Part shown: in pieces, positions 1 through 11,453 of the stretch | Layout of the letters: each line of letters begins with the position of its first letter | How positions within the stretch are numbered: position 1 is the first letter of the stretch | Source of the DNA: Apophysomyces variabilis | Taxonomy: Eukaryota; Mucoromycota; Mucoromycetes; Mucorales; Mucoraceae | DNA: 64,000 bases | Assembly (NCBI GenBank): GCA_002749535.1 | Contig: MZZL01000409.1 | Coordinates: forward strand, 1,160,604-1,224,603 | Direction: 5' to 3' | Program-made: the position numbers and the translations under genes | Notes under the pieces: generated by a model | The model's database searches: none | What the model was told of the DNA's origin: nothing | What the model saw: the letters and a program-made list of their open reading frames with translations, nothing else

Positions 1-266
1 ACAAAGACATTTGAGCCTGGCGAAGGTGTGCAACAAAAGACAGGTCATGGATTGACTCCAGCCGAACAGTTGAAGATCAAGGTAAAAAGAAAATCATACA
101 GTTTGCCGGCAATGTAAGATGAGGATAATGACTTAAAAATTTTGGTTTGCAGGAGGCTATCAAGCAGGCGACATCGCTTGACGAGATTTCAAGGCTGGAA
201 CGATTGTTGAAAGCCGGTCATTTACCACAAAATGCAAAAGACTCTACGACCAACGAAGAAGCTTGA
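1..266 (+). CDS. lea1: U2 snRNP component U2A' (partial, 3' end)
   Basis: Last two exons of a gene that enters from the left edge. Exons are 1-81 and 153-266 (stop TGA 264-266), separated by a 71-nt GT..AG intron whose acceptor is tttgcag. The visible C-terminus starts TKTFEPGEGVQQK and continues through LTPAEQLKIK, then EAIKQATSLDEISRLERLL. This matches the tail of U2A' (human SNRPA1, yeast Lea1), which follows the leucine-rich repeats: the KTFxPG motif, then an EAI..A..L.E..RL..LL helix. In that family the protein pairs with U2B'' on stem-loop IV of U2 snRNA in the spliceosome. The LRR domain itself lies outside the window. The call rests on about 64 residues of tail similarity, so it is good but not certain. 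Confidence 0.75.
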
Positions 267-401
267 TCTGTTCTTTTTTTTTTCTTTTCTATATTTCTTT
301 TTGTTGGCAGGGGGAACAGTGGGCATAATGATATACATACAAAGAAAAAAAAAGTGAAAGGCAATATAATCCCATTGGCCATAGCCCTTTTTAAACGGAT
401 T

Positions 402-906
402 TCATTTTGGCAGGGCTTCAAAAGCCATTTTCAATTCTTTGACTTTCATTCCGGTCTTGGTCCTCACCTCGCTACGCATCTCATCGGTGGGTAGTTCCTG
501 CAGAAATGCCTCGTAGGCATCTAGGCACTCTTTTACGGCCTTTTTGGCCGTTTGATAATCCTCGCGATAATATACCGAGCCTTGGGACTCCTCGGCATAT
601 TCCATCTACATGTTTTTACCTCTCAATTCAGTGCCTTTCGTTATATCTACGGAGTTTTCCCAATTAACTAACTTCATCTTTGGCAGCAGTGAACAACTCT
701 TCAATATGATTAATCGAGTTCTCGAGCTGTGTAGCATTGTAAGATGTTCTCCATGGTGAAATCACAGAGAATCTATGACGGTTTGCTTGAGAGATGGTTT
801 CAGTGTTCGGACTGTTTGCTTTGCTTTGCTGTTCTACCTGGAAATGGCTGGCATCTGTTTGATAATAAGATAATGCTCCTGTTTCTTGGCCACCAAGGGC
901 GAACAA
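402..906 (-). CDS. Small conserved acidic helical protein, function unknown
   Basis: Three exons on the minus strand: 906-838, 726-673 and 605-402, all joined in phase 0 (donors gtagaa and gttagt, acceptors acacag and tgtag). They give about 108 residues starting MFALGGQETG. The middle and last exons form one helix-rich unit, with INHIEELFTAAKDEMEYA followed by YREDYQTAKKAVKECLDAYEAF. The C-terminal segment, SEVRTKTGMKVKELKMAFEA, looks like a short conserved family of cytosolic helical proteins, but I cannot name it. There is no signal peptide, membrane segment or catalytic motif. The gene is divergent from the Dgk1-like kinase, with 226 bp between the start codons, so a shared promoter is likely. 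The first exon is the least certain part. Confidence 0.6.
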
Positions 907-1132
907 GAGAGTGCGATTTTGGTAGGAGGGTAATGTTTGTCAATCGTTGCATATCAGGTCAAAGGGTTGAAATCGGAGAGGATCGTGCCTGCCGGTCGGG
1001 GTTAATGTCAGTTTTGGAAAAGTAGCAAAAAAATTTGAGCTTATTCGACTCTTCCCTACGCTTGTTCTTTCTTTTGGCTTTGTCCTTTTCCTCTCTCTTC
1101 CTTTCCTGTTCCCTTCTTTACCTTTTCAATCC
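907..1132. promoter_or_regulatory. Divergent promoter, small helical protein gene / Dgk1-like gene
   Basis: The 226 bp between the two start codons must hold both promoters and 5' UTRs. A pyrimidine-rich stretch (about 1055-1125, CTTTGTCCTTTTCCTCTC-like) lies directly before the kinase ATG at 1133, as is common before fungal transcription starts. No specific operator is recognised. Confidence 0.4.
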
Positions 1133-1974
1133 ATGTCGCAACAAGATAAAGTAAACGACAAGAAGAGTGCTGAAGACCCACGCTTCTCTCATATTCAACC
1201 CAATGGTAGTTGGGAGATCCCTCGCAAGATCTTCCATTACTCAATCGGTAAAGAATATAGGATCCTATCGACTCTCTGTCTCAGGCACACGACTTATATA
1301 TCATGACTAGGTTTTGTGGTGTATTATCTCTATACACATGGATATAATACAACCGATGTATATCCCTTATTGACGGCATTCCTGTGTTTGGTATTGACAG
1401 GCGAATTACTGCGATTCTCCGTTGAATGGTTCAACGTACTGTATTGCCGAGTATTGGGATCGCTTATGCGTCGAACAGAAATATCCTCACGACTAAATGG
1501 TGTTGTTTACTATCTTGCAGGTTTGTCAAAAGATAACAAAGATGAGATAGATAAACTAGGTACTTATCCCATGTTCTAGGTTGTGTCATCGTTCTGTATG
1601 CATTCCCTAACGATATCGCCTCGTTATCTATAATCTATCTTTCATGGACGGATCCAACCGCTAGTATATGTGGCCGTTTGTGGGGTCGATATACCCCTCG
1701 CTTTGGTAACAAATCTTTAGCAGGCACGTTGGGCGCGGTGGTAACTGGAGCACTTGTGACCTATGCTTTCTTTGGCACGAGCGGATACAATGCACCATCT
1801 TACTCACCTGATGGTATCAACCTGGTATTGTTCTCCCTATATGGTGGTATCGTGGCCGGTGTTTCCGAAGCTGTGGGCGATTCCCTTGGTTTAGACGATA
1901 ACCTGACCATCCCTGTGCTTAGCGGCATTTTCCTCTGGGTACCGCTGGTAGGGTTGGGTCTCGGCAAGGCATAA
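1133..1974 (+). CDS. dgk1: CTP-dependent diacylglycerol kinase, Dgk1-like integral membrane protein
   Basis: Exons 1133-1247, 1311-1520 and 1580-1974, joined in phase 1, give 239 residues. The N-terminal IPRKIFHYSIGFVVYYLY block is the conserved entry motif of the Dgk1/dolichol-kinase/phosphatidate-cytidylyltransferase-like superfamily. Further on are LSWTDPTASICGRLWGR and FGNKSLAGTLG, the D-P..A...GR...GK.SL.G signature that binds the nucleotide, then GVSEAVGDSLGLDDN and a final hydrophobic helix. Several hydrophobic spans fit a multi-pass ER or nuclear-envelope protein. In yeast Dgk1 makes phosphatidate from diacylglycerol with CTP and opposes lipin. The assignment to Dgk1 rather than another member of the superfamily is inferred from length and the RK.FH start. 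Confidence 0.85.
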
Positions 1975-2406
1975 ACACAACAGGCCACATGTCTATTCTT
2001 CTTTCCTTTGTAACATAGAGATTTCCGGCTGGTTCGTCAGAAGCTTGTAGATAACAATCTCTCTCGATTCCTTTTTAATTGCTTTGTTTCTTTCATGCAT
2101 TTTTTGCTAACATGTACGTCACTAATAAACACATGGAATAGAACTTAGAAACAGTCAATTGTGGTTTTTTTTTTAGAAAATTGAAATTTTTAGGCTATTT
2201 TTTTGGGGGGTGGGTGAATGTGATAGAGAGAGAGAGAAACAATTCATTCCCCATGTAGTAGAAACTGGATTTGTTTTTGGTAAGTTAAAAAAAGAAAGAG
2301 AGAAGGAACAAAGATTACAGGGAGGTATTGGAAAGGTAGACAAAAGAAAATAATCCAAGATACAAACGTTAGTCAACTTTTTGTTTTTTTTCTCAATACA
2401 GCAGAT
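1975..2406. other. Intergenic, convergent 3' ends
   Basis: Lies between the 3' ends of the kinase gene and the zinc-finger gene. Contains AATAAA-like A/T-rich signals and poly-T and GA tracts (2162-2310). No gene is supported. Confidence 0.5.
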
Positions 2407-4060
2407 TTATGAGGACTTGGGGAGACTGATGAGAGACGGAAACGCAAACGGAGTCAGATGTGGATCTTCCATTGTCTTGTGATCATCTTCTCGTGGGTCT
2501 GTATCTTCCATGTAAAACGGTCCTTCGTCATCTGTCTGATGATGATTGTTGTGATTATGGTTAGAAAATTGAGTAAATGGATCCGTTCTAGTCTCGAGAT
2601 CTTGGATATTGGTTGCCTTCTGCTGGGTCTTGCCACTATTTCCGCCGCCAGGAATATTAATAGCGTTTGACTTGCCCTGGTCCAGATCTCCTTCATCCAT
2701 ATCTGTGTAGAAGTTTGTTTTATAGTAAAATGGCACCTGTAAAGATCGGGCTTGTTGTGAATGCTGTTGTGGTTGCTGCTGTTGGGAAAGACTGTCAAAT
2801 GGCGACTGGCCATCCATGATCAGCGACGGTCGATAGCCAAGCAACGATTCTGAAGTCGATCGTTCAATCATGCGATCTCCAGGACTATAACTTGCATGGT
2901 AGGAGCGAAAGGATGCTTGCTGCTGCTGATTTTGTTGGTGCTGCCGCTGTTCTCTCGACCGTCTCTGCTGTAATTCGGTCGGTGTCAAAAGCTCGTTCAG
3001 TGAGGAAGGTAGCATAGCATCGTTTATGTTTTCGTCGTCATCGTCTAAAATATCTTCGTCAAAAATGTCGCCATTAGAATAATAAATGCTTTGAGGCACG
3101 TCTAAATAGCGGGAGGATGATTCTGGGATGCTGTGGAGCGCCTGGCTACCGCGTAAGGAGGAAGACAAGACGCTGTTGCTTGCCGAATGAGAGAAAAACG
3201 GACGATAAGGTGAAGAACTCAGGTCACATTCGCGGGGCGACGCCGTACGTAGACCACTAATGAGAGGATCCATCGAAAATAGATTAGCATGGGATTGCTG
3301 CTTGGAACGCCTTTGGTCTTCAAATACGGGAAATGACGATGGTTGCGATGGTGCGGATGTTGCAAAGGGGTCACGCAGCGAACGATCGACACTACTAGAC
3401 AATTCTGGCTCGAGCCACCCACGTGCGGATGCATATAATCCACCAGCTCCACTACCGCTGAGGTCCAAAGCATGAGGACTGCCAGAAAACCGACCCACAC
3501 GGCCATTACCCGCCGTCAGGTGTTGCTGCTGTTGCTGCGTACTACTGCCGCCTGCACCGACCGAGCGGTTCATCAGTAATTTTCGGCCGTCGGCGGAATA
3601 AGGCGACATGGTGTGCAACAAAGCGCATTTGGTACCAAACTTACAATTGCCTTTCAAGAAATACTTGCACACCGATGATTCAGAAGTAGGATCTGGGTTA
3701 TGCGAAAAAATGCAATTGGCGCCAGCAGTGCAGGTTCCTTGTTTGAAGAACTTGCAAGGCACATGGGAAAGGTTCGATGCTATCAAGCAGTTAGATATCG
3801 ATCCTTTGGTTTGACTTTCCTTAGTTCTTACGTTTATTATGGTTAGAATTGCTCATGTTAGTTGTATGAGGTGCTCTTGATGGAGTGGATGGGGAGTTAA
3901 GCGATGAGTCATTGGGAAGCGGCGGGACAGGACCCTGTTGGCTGCGCGACCGTTTCAGTTGGAAAGGGGGAAGTCGTGATGGGGAGCTTTTAGACAGCTG
4001 ATTGAGGCCGAGGCGATCAAAGCCTTCCAGTAAATCAGGTGCCAACGAATGGTCTGTCAT
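2407..4060 (-). CDS. Tandem CCCH zinc-finger protein, Lee1-like
   Basis: Two exons, 4060-3832 and 3779-2407, are joined in phase 1 by a 52-nt intron (donor gtaaga, branch ctaac, acceptor gatag). They give about 533 residues. The splice joins an N-terminal Ser/Pro-rich segment (MTDHSLAPDLLEGFDRLGL) to SNLSHVPCKFFKQGTC. Two fingers follow, both C-x7-C-x5-C-x3-H: CKFFKQGTCTAGANCIFSH and CKYFLKGNCKFGTKCALLH. This spacing and the KGNCKFG..CALxH sequence match the fungal Lee1-type family, probable RNA-binding regulators. The rest is low-complexity: Gln tracts (about 2735-2790 and 2905-2965), Ser-rich blocks and a DEDILDDDDEN acidic patch. RNA targets are unknown, and the intron is needed to keep the first finger in frame with the start. 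Confidence 0.85.
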
Positions 4061-5887
4061 TGGAGTCTAGAAGAGGTGTAGTTTTCTTTTCTTTTTTCTA
4101 CTTTTTTGGTTTTTTAGGTCTTGGTAAGGTTGAGTGAGAAGGAGGACGAGAGAGTATGCCTTGAAAGGGTCGAGTGGTTATTCTATGAACAGCATACAAA
4201 GTAAAGTCCCGCAAGAGAAAGATGACTAAAACAGAGAGGTGTCTTTGGATATAGAAGAAGCGAGTGAGAAAAAAGGGGAGTTCTCTTTTTTTTTTCTTTT
4301 TGGATAAAAGGAGTTCACAGTCAGACGGTTGGCTGCTTCTTGTACAAACAGCGAGTCATGCGCTCTGTTATTTTGCCAATGGTGACACAAAACCGACATC
4401 TGCATTCTGATGCTATCGGTTATTACTTCACTGATGAAAATGATGGCATGTTTCCCAACACTAACTATTACCCTTCCTCCTCCCCCCTTCCCACTTCATC
4501 CTGCTCATGATCGGGGAAAGTAAAAGTAAAAGGTGGATCTTCTGCCTTTTGCATCTTCCGAGATTTATATTCGACTTGAAGCAGTTACTTGGATTTTGCT
4601 CAAATGACTGATATTTAAAGGATCCTACTACAAAAAAAATATTGCAACCCGAAAAGCGGGAAATGAAGTCGAGATCACAATCTGTCGAGTCAGCTGCTGA
4701 ACCATCCGTCTATCCAGGAGTTGTCACTGGATTGAATGTTATACCTCAATTATTACTCATTATTACACTCCACGTAGCCTCTTACCCAGAGTAGTCAGCT
4801 TAAGGCATGAGTTATGTATGGCTGTAAGACCTCCTGTACTTAGGAGACGTACTCGTTGTCTTGTTATTAATTGGTCCCTGTCGTGGCTCGATCTTGCAGA
4901 ATGATGACAGATGGTTCGAATAAGACACCTACACTGAGGAATTTTGGTCGCTTTTATTATGGATATAATGTATAGAATAAAATCTTGTAAGCACAGATAA
5001 GCATCCAATGTTCGCTGAAGAAAAAGCAGCTTGGCGTATGGTGGTAGGAACCTACGCATTGCTCTTTCTCTTCTATTATCTACTTCAGTTTGTATGTCCT
5101 GATTACTGTAGCAATCCCCTCTGTATCACTCTGATAACCGGTCAGAGGCTAAGGAACAAGAACAAAATAGCAATAAATTTTAAGCTTTTCTTCTCTTAGT
5201 GGAATAACTCTCCTCATTGAATAGAGTGATGATGTTTACTCGGTTTAAGCCCAATACTGCACTGATTCCCTTTTCTGATGGCAGCCCTCGAAGATCAAGT
5301 CATAAAATTAAAGGAAATCGGCCAAGCGCAATGAAACTCTGAGGTTGTTTCTACACGAGGTATCTAACATTACTCATGAGAAAGAGTTATGCAAGCCCAG
5401 GAAGGATGCCGTACTATCGTTTCTTTTTTAATAGTGCCCTTCTTCCGCCCGTATTCAGCTCCGACGCTCCCCCGATCATCGGTGGAAAAACCATTCATGC
5501 CGGGAAAACTGTCTCACGATACTTAGCCCACAACGACTTGGCTCCGAGCCCATTATTTTGTCTCCATATGTGCATGCGTTGGTGTCAAATTGAGAGATAC
5601 TGCTCTTAGACAGCATGTCCTAAGTCTTGGTACACAGTGTTTATGGAAGCCATTTTGGGCTCCTAGATAAGGCTACTGCTAGTTCCCGACAACATGTGCG
5701 TCGACTTTAAACGCACTGATAATTTTGCCAGTGACCCATGGTTGATAATCGGCTGGTTAGGTATCCGCAGGAAACACAGCATACGTGTTACTCGGTTAAA
5801 TGATTAAACGCTGTGTTTGCAATGTGTAGACGATCCTGAATCGCGGACACTTTGCTTGCTGCCTGAAAGTGTTTAGCCTTGTCGATC
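4061..5887. other. Gene-poor interval upstream of MSH3
   Basis: The left part (4061-4350) is the purine-rich 5' region of the CCCH gene. The rest has only short open frames without family resemblance or splice support. No RNA gene or repeat was recognised. Confidence 0.4.
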
Positions 5888-8800
5888 ATGTGCAGTGGCC
5901 GTAAACAACAGCAACTCACTCTTAGTTCCTTTTTCAAAAAGAAAACGGACAGTGATGGAGCGAGCAAAACATCAGACGCGGCTAGTAAAAAGCAGGAATC
6001 ACCCTTTTTCGGGACCTCTAGACCGGATCTGGAGCAGCGATTCGGATATGATCCTAAAGCTACCGTCGATACTGAGCAGGATGAGCACAAAAAGAGACTC
6101 CATGCTCAGTTTGTAGAGAAATTCGGTGTTCTTGCCGAAGAACGGGAAATCAAGCGCCAGCGTCATAATGGGGAGCCAAAGGCAGAAGACACAGAAGAAA
6201 TGCGATCCACGCGTGAAATCCCTTTAGATCTTTCAAAATACGTTAATCAAGACAAAGAAGAACTAAAATCGGAACGAACTATACCTGAACCGCCAAGAAA
6301 GAAATGGTCGCCACTCGAATTACAAGTACTTGAGCTGAAACAACAGCACCCAGGCATTTTGCTCGTCATTGAAGTAGGATACAAGTTCTGCTTCTTTGGA
6401 GAAGATGCAAAGGTTCGTCTAATCTCACATGCAGCAGCTGGATAGATATATTCAACAGTGCCTATATAGGTTGCATCACGGATACTTCACATTGCGCATT
6501 TTATCGATCGAAATTTCTATGTTGCGAGTATCCCTTTTCATAGACTCTCCATCCACATCCGAAGGTACGTAAAAGAGAATGCCGATATAGATTTTGTTGT
6601 TCATACGGTAATAAAGGCTAGTTTCTGCTGGACATAAAGTGGGTGTGGTGCGTCAGGTTGAAACAGCGGCATTGAAGGCAGCAGGGTCAAATCGTGCTGG
6701 ACCGTTCCGACGCGAACTTAAGCAGTTGTATACCAAAGGAACTTTCGTGGATGAAATGACAGCATCAGATCTAGAGGAAGATACGGAATTGACTGCATCG
6801 TCAAACTACTTGATGTGCGTTGTGGAAGAAAAACGCGGTGGTGGAGGGCCAGATGAGCTAGTGAAGACTGGTATCATTGTAAGTACTTCCGTGTCACGGA
6901 TCTTATGTTACTGAATGCTGTGCCAAGGCGGTTCAACCAGCAACAGGTGATATAATATATGACGCTTTTGAAGACGGTTATATGCGCAGCGAACTGGAAA
7001 CACGGTTGTTGCATATTGAACCCTGCGAACTTTTGCTCCCTCATACCCTTAGCAAACCAACGGAGAAATTGATCAAACACATTACCTTACAGAGGTTATT
7101 ATTAGCGATCCTTTTTTGAACAACTCATTTACCAGGTACTAGAGCATCGGCTTTCGGCGAAATGGTTCGGATTGAGCGATTGGCAGAAGATAACACGTTT
7201 GCGGATGACTATAACGACGCCTTCACATATGTATCAGGGTTCTACACGTGTTGCAAAACAGAGCATAAAGATGGTGTTAAACATGGTAAGGGGCAATTAC
7301 ATTGTACCATACGATATTCACAATAGATCAGATCTATTATTCGCCGAGGTTTTACAGTTACCGGACACCGTTATGTAAGATAATAAGATTCATGGATGCC
7401 GAATCTTACATTTCAACCAGCAAAGCATTAGCAGCTACTATAAAATACCTTTCTGAGTTTGGCCTTGAGCATGTATTACAATTGACCAAATACTTCCTGC
7501 ACTTTTCCTCGCGAAACCATATGCTTTTGAACGGCAACACCATTGCTAACTTGGAAATATACCGAAATTCGACGGATTACAGCGAGAAAGGATCACTTTT
7601 CTGGGTCTTGAACCATACTATCACGAGATTTGGAAAGCGCCTTCTAAAAAGATGGATAGGAAGACCATTGGTCGACGTTGAGTAAGATTGCAGTTATTGT
7701 TACTATATGACTTACTTTTTTTTTCATTCTAGTCAATTGAATATTCGTATCAATGCAGTAGATGAACTTTTAACGACGGAAAATCCAAAGAAACAAAAGG
7801 CGCAGGCGCTTCTGAAACAATTACCGGATCTTGAGAAAGGACTATGCCGTATCCATTACGGAAGAGTATGTAAACCAAATCCATGTATAAGTTGCTAGGC
7901 TACCACTGCTTCTAGTCTTCTCCAGCAGAGCTTATTCAAGTGTTGGATGCGTTTCTAAACGTGTCTACTACGTTTTATGGATCGGAACAAGCTGAACGAT
8001 TCGAATCAGAACTTCTTAACAACATTTTTGATTTACTTCCAACTATCCGCAAAGATGTGATGGAATTCCGAAATGCGCTTAATGCAAAGGCCTTAAGTTC
8101 GCAAGATTGCAAGATATATTTGTTTCAATCTGAAGAGCGATGGCCCGAAATACCACGGCAGAAAAAGGTATGAGTGGGAAAGAAACATCTGATATATTTC
8201 TGTCCCTTATCGGTGATGAAATACATAGTGTATATCAGAAATAGAAATGCAACTTGAAAGCTACTTGGAGGAATTGAAGACGTCTGTAAAGATTCCTACA
8301 TTGAAATTTGTCCATGTCGCGGGTATTGAAGTAAGTATCAATAGTTTTATTATCTTTTATTGACAGAGTTCTTTTTCAGTATCTTTTAGAAGTCAAAAAC
8401 AGTTTGACAAGCAAAGTTCCTCAAAAATGGATCAAAATTAGTGGCACAAAGGCTGTCTCTCGGTTCCACACTTCCTTTCTCATAGAAAAGCTAAAGGAAC
8501 GTGAGCAGCACAGGGAGAGTCTTGTAGTTGCTGCCGAAACAGCATATCGCGCATTTTTGAGGTAAATAATATAGTTTGTTTGTTGGACAGGTAATGACTT
8601 TACATGGGTCATTAGCGAGATATCCGATAATTACGAAAGTTTGCGTGATGTTGTACTACGGCTAGGTGAACTGGATTGTTTACTATCGTTAGCAGTAGCC
8701 GCACGCCAGCCGAATTATGTGAAACCAACGTTTACTGAAGGAACACAAGTCAAAGTTGTGAATGGGCGTCATCCAATGGTGGAAAAGTTTCTGGGCACTT

Positions 8801-9849
8801 CCTATGTTGCTAATGATGTCGACTTGGATGTAAGCGAGTCTATCTCTATTGTTTCTGTGGTCTAATCTACGCATACGTATAGGCTGATGGGTGCCGAACT
8901 CTTGTTTTAACGGGTCCTAATATGGGTGGTATGTGTGAAAGAGAAGATATTTCCTCATTGAACGTGAAATTAGGCAAGAGTTCGTATATTCGTCAAGTCG
9001 CTCTGATATCTATCCTTGGCCAGATTGGATCTTATGTACCTGCAGACTCAGCTACGCTTGGAATACTGGATGCCGTATATACGAGGTAAGTCTCTTCAGA
9101 CGTGTTTTTGTACTTAATCATTGAGCAATTGTTAGAATGGGGGCAACGGATAATATGTTATCTGGAGAGAGCACATTCATGGTCGAGCTACATGAAGCAT
9201 CAGATATCATGAAGCAGGCAACAGCACGGTCACTGGTTATTTTAGATGAGCTGGGCCGGGGAACAAGCACTCATGATGGCATGGCCATAGCCTACGCAGT
9301 GTTGCACCACTTCATTACGAAGGTAGCTATTAAGTAAATGACAGAAGAATGAGGCAACTGATTACTTCGTAGATCCGATCAATAACGCTTTTTGTCACTC
9401 ATTATCCGTTCCTTGGAGAATTCGCTGTCCAATATCCCGGATCCACAAGGAATGCACACATGAGTTTCATCGAGGATGGAGAACGAGGTATTTAGAAATT
9501 GTCCCAAATCTAGTAGAACTATGTTACTTACGAACCGCAGTCGTATTCCTCTACAAGCTGGCCGATGGCCTAGCGACACGCAGCTACGGGTAAGTCATCG
9601 ACATCACTTTCGTTCCCAGGCAACTAACTGATGTCAAGCCTTAATGTTGCTCGGTTAGCTAATCTTTCTCGACAAATCCTTGATACAGCGAAGGCCAAGT
9701 CAGAAGAAATGGAATCGATGATCGCTCAGAAAACACAATTGCGAGAACAATGGCTACTGCGTCGTACCATGCAGCTGATATCACAGGAAGATTTGCATAG
9801 CCATATTGATGAAATCAAACAGATTCTATCGCGTCTTTCATCTCCTTGA
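5888..9849 (+). CDS. msh3: DNA mismatch repair protein Msh3 (MutS-beta subunit)
   Basis: Eighteen exons: 5888-6412, 6470-6564, 6617-6878, 6928-7094, 7143-7285, 7332-7374, 7421-7681, 7733-7865, 7916-8167, 8229-8330, 8380-8561, 8616-8829, 8883-8928, 8974-9085, 9136-9322, 9373-9487, 9541-9589 and 9639-9849. All phases agree and give 1,032 residues. Near the N-terminus QLTLSSFF is a PCNA-interacting box (QxxLxxFF). The mismatch-binding domain opens with [14 protein letters not shown] and [13 protein letters not shown], typical of Msh3 rather than Msh6. The ATPase has Walker [14 protein letters not shown] (split by an intron), the STFM signature, Walker [16 protein letters not shown], then LFVTHYPFL. 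In the family it pairs with Msh2 to bind insertion/deletion loops. The start chosen is the first ATG before the PCNA box. Some introns are very short, for example 7286-7331 (46 nt). Confidence 0.95.
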
Positions 9850-9938
9850 TATACACACCCACACATGCACTGACAAATTTTCTCACGACCTAGTTTGCTC
9901 GATTTTGTGTTTATTACTGTAAATAAAAAAGCAATTGC

Positions 9939-10960
9939 TTAGATAGCTTCGACAGCAGGAGCTTCAGCGGCAACAGGGGCAGCAGGAGCAGCAAAGTCCT
10001 GAGTGATGGGCTCAGTGACGGCGGTCTCCTCCTTGGGCTCAAGGATGGTGACAATATCGGGAAGGGAAGCCTTGGGGCCGTTGCGGCCAGAGGGGTCGCT
10101 ATCCAACATGATCTTGACCTTGATACCAAGAACACCCTGACGCAACAAGACGTGACGGACAGCAGTGGTGATGAAGTCGCGAGTGGGCTGACCAGAGTGG
10201 ATCATGAAACCGTCACCGAACTTCATGGCCTTGGCACGAGCAGCACGGAGCTTACCAGAGACAACGACCTCACAACCCTTGGCTCCGGATTCCATAACGA
10301 AACGGACGACACCATAGCAAGCGCGACGGACAGCAAGACCGTTGAGAAGCTTGAACTTGACGGACTCGCACTGGGCAATGGCGCAGAGACCACGGTTCTG
10401 GACACGCTCGGCATACAACTCCACAGCGTTCTCGGGGAACTTGAAACGCTTTTGGACGAGAGTGGTCAACTCACGAATGCGGCGACCCTTCTCACCAAGG
10501 ACATTCTGGGTGTGCGTGGCACGGATGATGACCCTAAGGTTTTTTGGTTTTGATTTTGTTTCGTTGAGCATTCCTTTCCTCTTGGCATATATATTTTTTC
10601 TATCTTTTGAACATACTCAGTGCGGGCGGGAGTGACGCGAACTTCGACACCGGCGTAGCCATCCTCAGCCAATTCGCGGGTGAAGAATTCGTTAAGTTCA
10701 GCGTAGAAAACACCGTCGGCGACCTAACAATAGCAAAAACGATAACGAAGACAAAGCGATAGAGAAGTTAGTGTTGTCATTCTCTACGATGTTCCTGCTG
10801 TTCCCCATTTTCCCTCGATCGGTCGGACTACTTACGAACTGCAGTTGGATGATGATGAATAGAAAGGTAAAAAATGAAGTAAAGCCATAAGTTATCCATA
10901 TCCAATCCATCCGGCCAAATGCATCCAAACCTTTCTCTTCTTGGAGATCTGAGCGGCCAT
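9939..10960 (-). CDS. rps3: 40S ribosomal protein uS3 (RPS3)
   Basis: Minus-strand exons 10960-10931, 10838-10836 (three bases), 10723-10617 and 10533-9939 give 244 residues. The protein begins [25 protein letters not shown], then [11 protein letters not shown], and [18 protein letters not shown] of the KH domain. [20 protein letters not shown] and the [18 protein letters not shown] block of the C-terminal domain follow. uS3 sits at the mRNA entry channel of the small subunit and also has repair-nuclease activity in some species. The tail ends in an Ala/Pro/Glu extension instead of the animal form. Codon use is strongly biased to C-ending codons, as expected for a highly expressed gene. Its 3' end converges with MSH3, with 89 bp between the stop codons. 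Confidence 0.95.
10836..10838 (-). other. rps3: Apparent 3-nt microexon of RPS3 (TTC, Phe)
   Basis: On the minus strand the bases read ctgcag-TTC-gtaagt. A perfect acceptor and a perfect donor therefore flank one Phe codon. It supplies the conserved F of KKRKFVADGVF, which is missing if exon 1 (ending AAG at 10931) is joined directly to the VADGVF exon at 10723. The two flanking introns are 92 and 112 nt. Confidence 0.65.
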
Positions 10961-11453
10961 GGTAACAAAAAGAAGGGAGGATCCTGGGTGTGGCCATTCC
11001 ACCTTTCTTTAGCTTTGGAGCGCAACGCCAAACTCGCCATCCATGTCCGGTGAATATCCCTCGCACTCCGGGTTTGTGACTATTTAACCAACAATCTGTC
11101 CGATCAAAAAACTATCTGACAAGGAAATTTGCGCCAGCGAATAGGATAACTTCGTGCTGGCTGCAAATGTAATCCAACGATCCCCGTCTGAGGGAGGGAT
11201 AATGGTCTTCTGACTTTTGTTTTCTGATTCAATCGAATAATGGCAGCGACTGATAAAAACCAACTTTCTTTATGCTTATCTGTCAAATACTGAAAATGAA
11301 CAGATTGGTTTTTTATATCCTTCTATAAAATAATGATGTTACGGATCATGCCTTTACTTGTATAAGTTCTTACGGGATCACTTTCTAGCCACATACTTCC
11401 TCCAAAACGGACGCCCTTTTCTCTCAACACTAGCAAAATGTTTCTTTATTTAA
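10961..11453. promoter_or_regulatory. RPS3 upstream region / 3' flank of sugar transporter
   Basis: Holds the 5' region of RPS3 (adjacent to 10961) and the 3' UTR of the transporter gene. No specific element is recognised and no further gene is supported. Confidence 0.4.

Noticed and set aside
2454..2813. 119-codon alternative frame over the CCCH gene
   Set aside because: Same-strand shadow of the Gln/Ser-rich 3' part of the real gene.
10152..10553. 133-codon frame antisense to RPS3
   Set aside because: Shadow of a highly biased ribosomal protein exon.
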